Origin: Lachnospiraceae bacterium
Lineage (GTDB): Bacteria > Bacillota > Clostridia > Lachnospirales > Lachnospiraceae
DNA: 5,601 nt
Direction of reading: 5' to 3'
NCBI GenBank assembly: GCA_024691065.1
Contig: JAILOA010000375.1
Span: 1 to 5,601 of the forward strand
Position numbers and translations under genes: made by a program. Positions 5,519 to 5,601 of this stretch are shown here, one piece after another (positions within the stretch are counted from its first letter, which is position 1; each line of letters opens with the position of its first letter). The notes below the pieces were generated by a model. It saw only the letters and a list, made by a program, of their open reading frames with translations, ran no database searches and had not been told where the DNA came from.

Positions 5519-5601
5519 ACAAAATTTAAAAAAATCCATATTTTATCGTATGTTTAATGTGATTATGAAAACAATTAATAAATCTTAAATAATAAAACAA
5601 A

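Noticed and set aside
5519..5601. Divergent gene or promoter upstream of the operon
   Set aside because: The plus-strand frames stop quickly and no convincing promoter boxes were found.

Overview
This is an AT-rich window of about 5.6 kb in which every convincing gene lies on the minus strand. The base composition, strong AAGGAG/GAGG-type ribosome binding sites, a Gram-positive type preQ1-I riboswitch and Bacillus-like short (unimodular) QueF and QueC proteins suggest a low-GC Firmicute, probably a Clostridia member such as Lachnospiraceae. That placement is inferred from style, not proven.

Reading in the direction of transcription (from high to low coordinates), the window starts with a leader region without a gene (5190-5601). 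It holds a sigma-A type promoter (5490-5518), a 5' hairpin (5441-5482), a class I preQ1 aptamer (5395-5437), and an intrinsic terminator with a competing antiterminator (5344-5394). A further leader of about 150 nt follows, with a 15-nt tandem repeat (5271-5332). Bases 5519-5601, upstream of the promoter, hold nothing I can recognise. Then come five genes in one direction: queD (4770-5189), queE (3955-4617), folE (3360-3929), queC (2633-3307) and queF (2086-2592).

Together these five enzymes make the queuosine precursor preQ1 from GTP. FolE converts GTP to dihydroneopterin triphosphate, QueD makes 6-carboxytetrahydropterin, QueE makes 7-carboxy-7-deazaguanine, QueC makes preQ0, and QueF reduces preQ0 to preQ1. 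The end product is the ligand of the riboswitch at the head of the operon, so the layout is a closed feedback loop. The later steps (tgt, queA, queG/queH) are not in the window.

No clear terminator follows queF. After a 106-nt gap with its own likely promoter (2034-2062) comes a gene for a membrane-anchored PP2C/SpoIIE-family phosphatase (81-1979). It has an extracytoplasmic sensor region and a HAMP domain, is a different functional unit, and has no visible partner here. Its last 80 bases of downstream DNA (1-80) contain only an AU-rich inverted repeat.

The genes are ordinary and well recognised. The unusual material is in the non-coding DNA. A perfect 10-bp inverted repeat brackets the aptamer and could mask the antiterminator. 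A stop-free frame runs from the riboswitch into queD and encodes a Tyr-Asp repeat. A decayed 43-bp tandem repeat precedes queE and resembles the queE start. I found no CRISPR array, mobile element, rRNA or tRNA.
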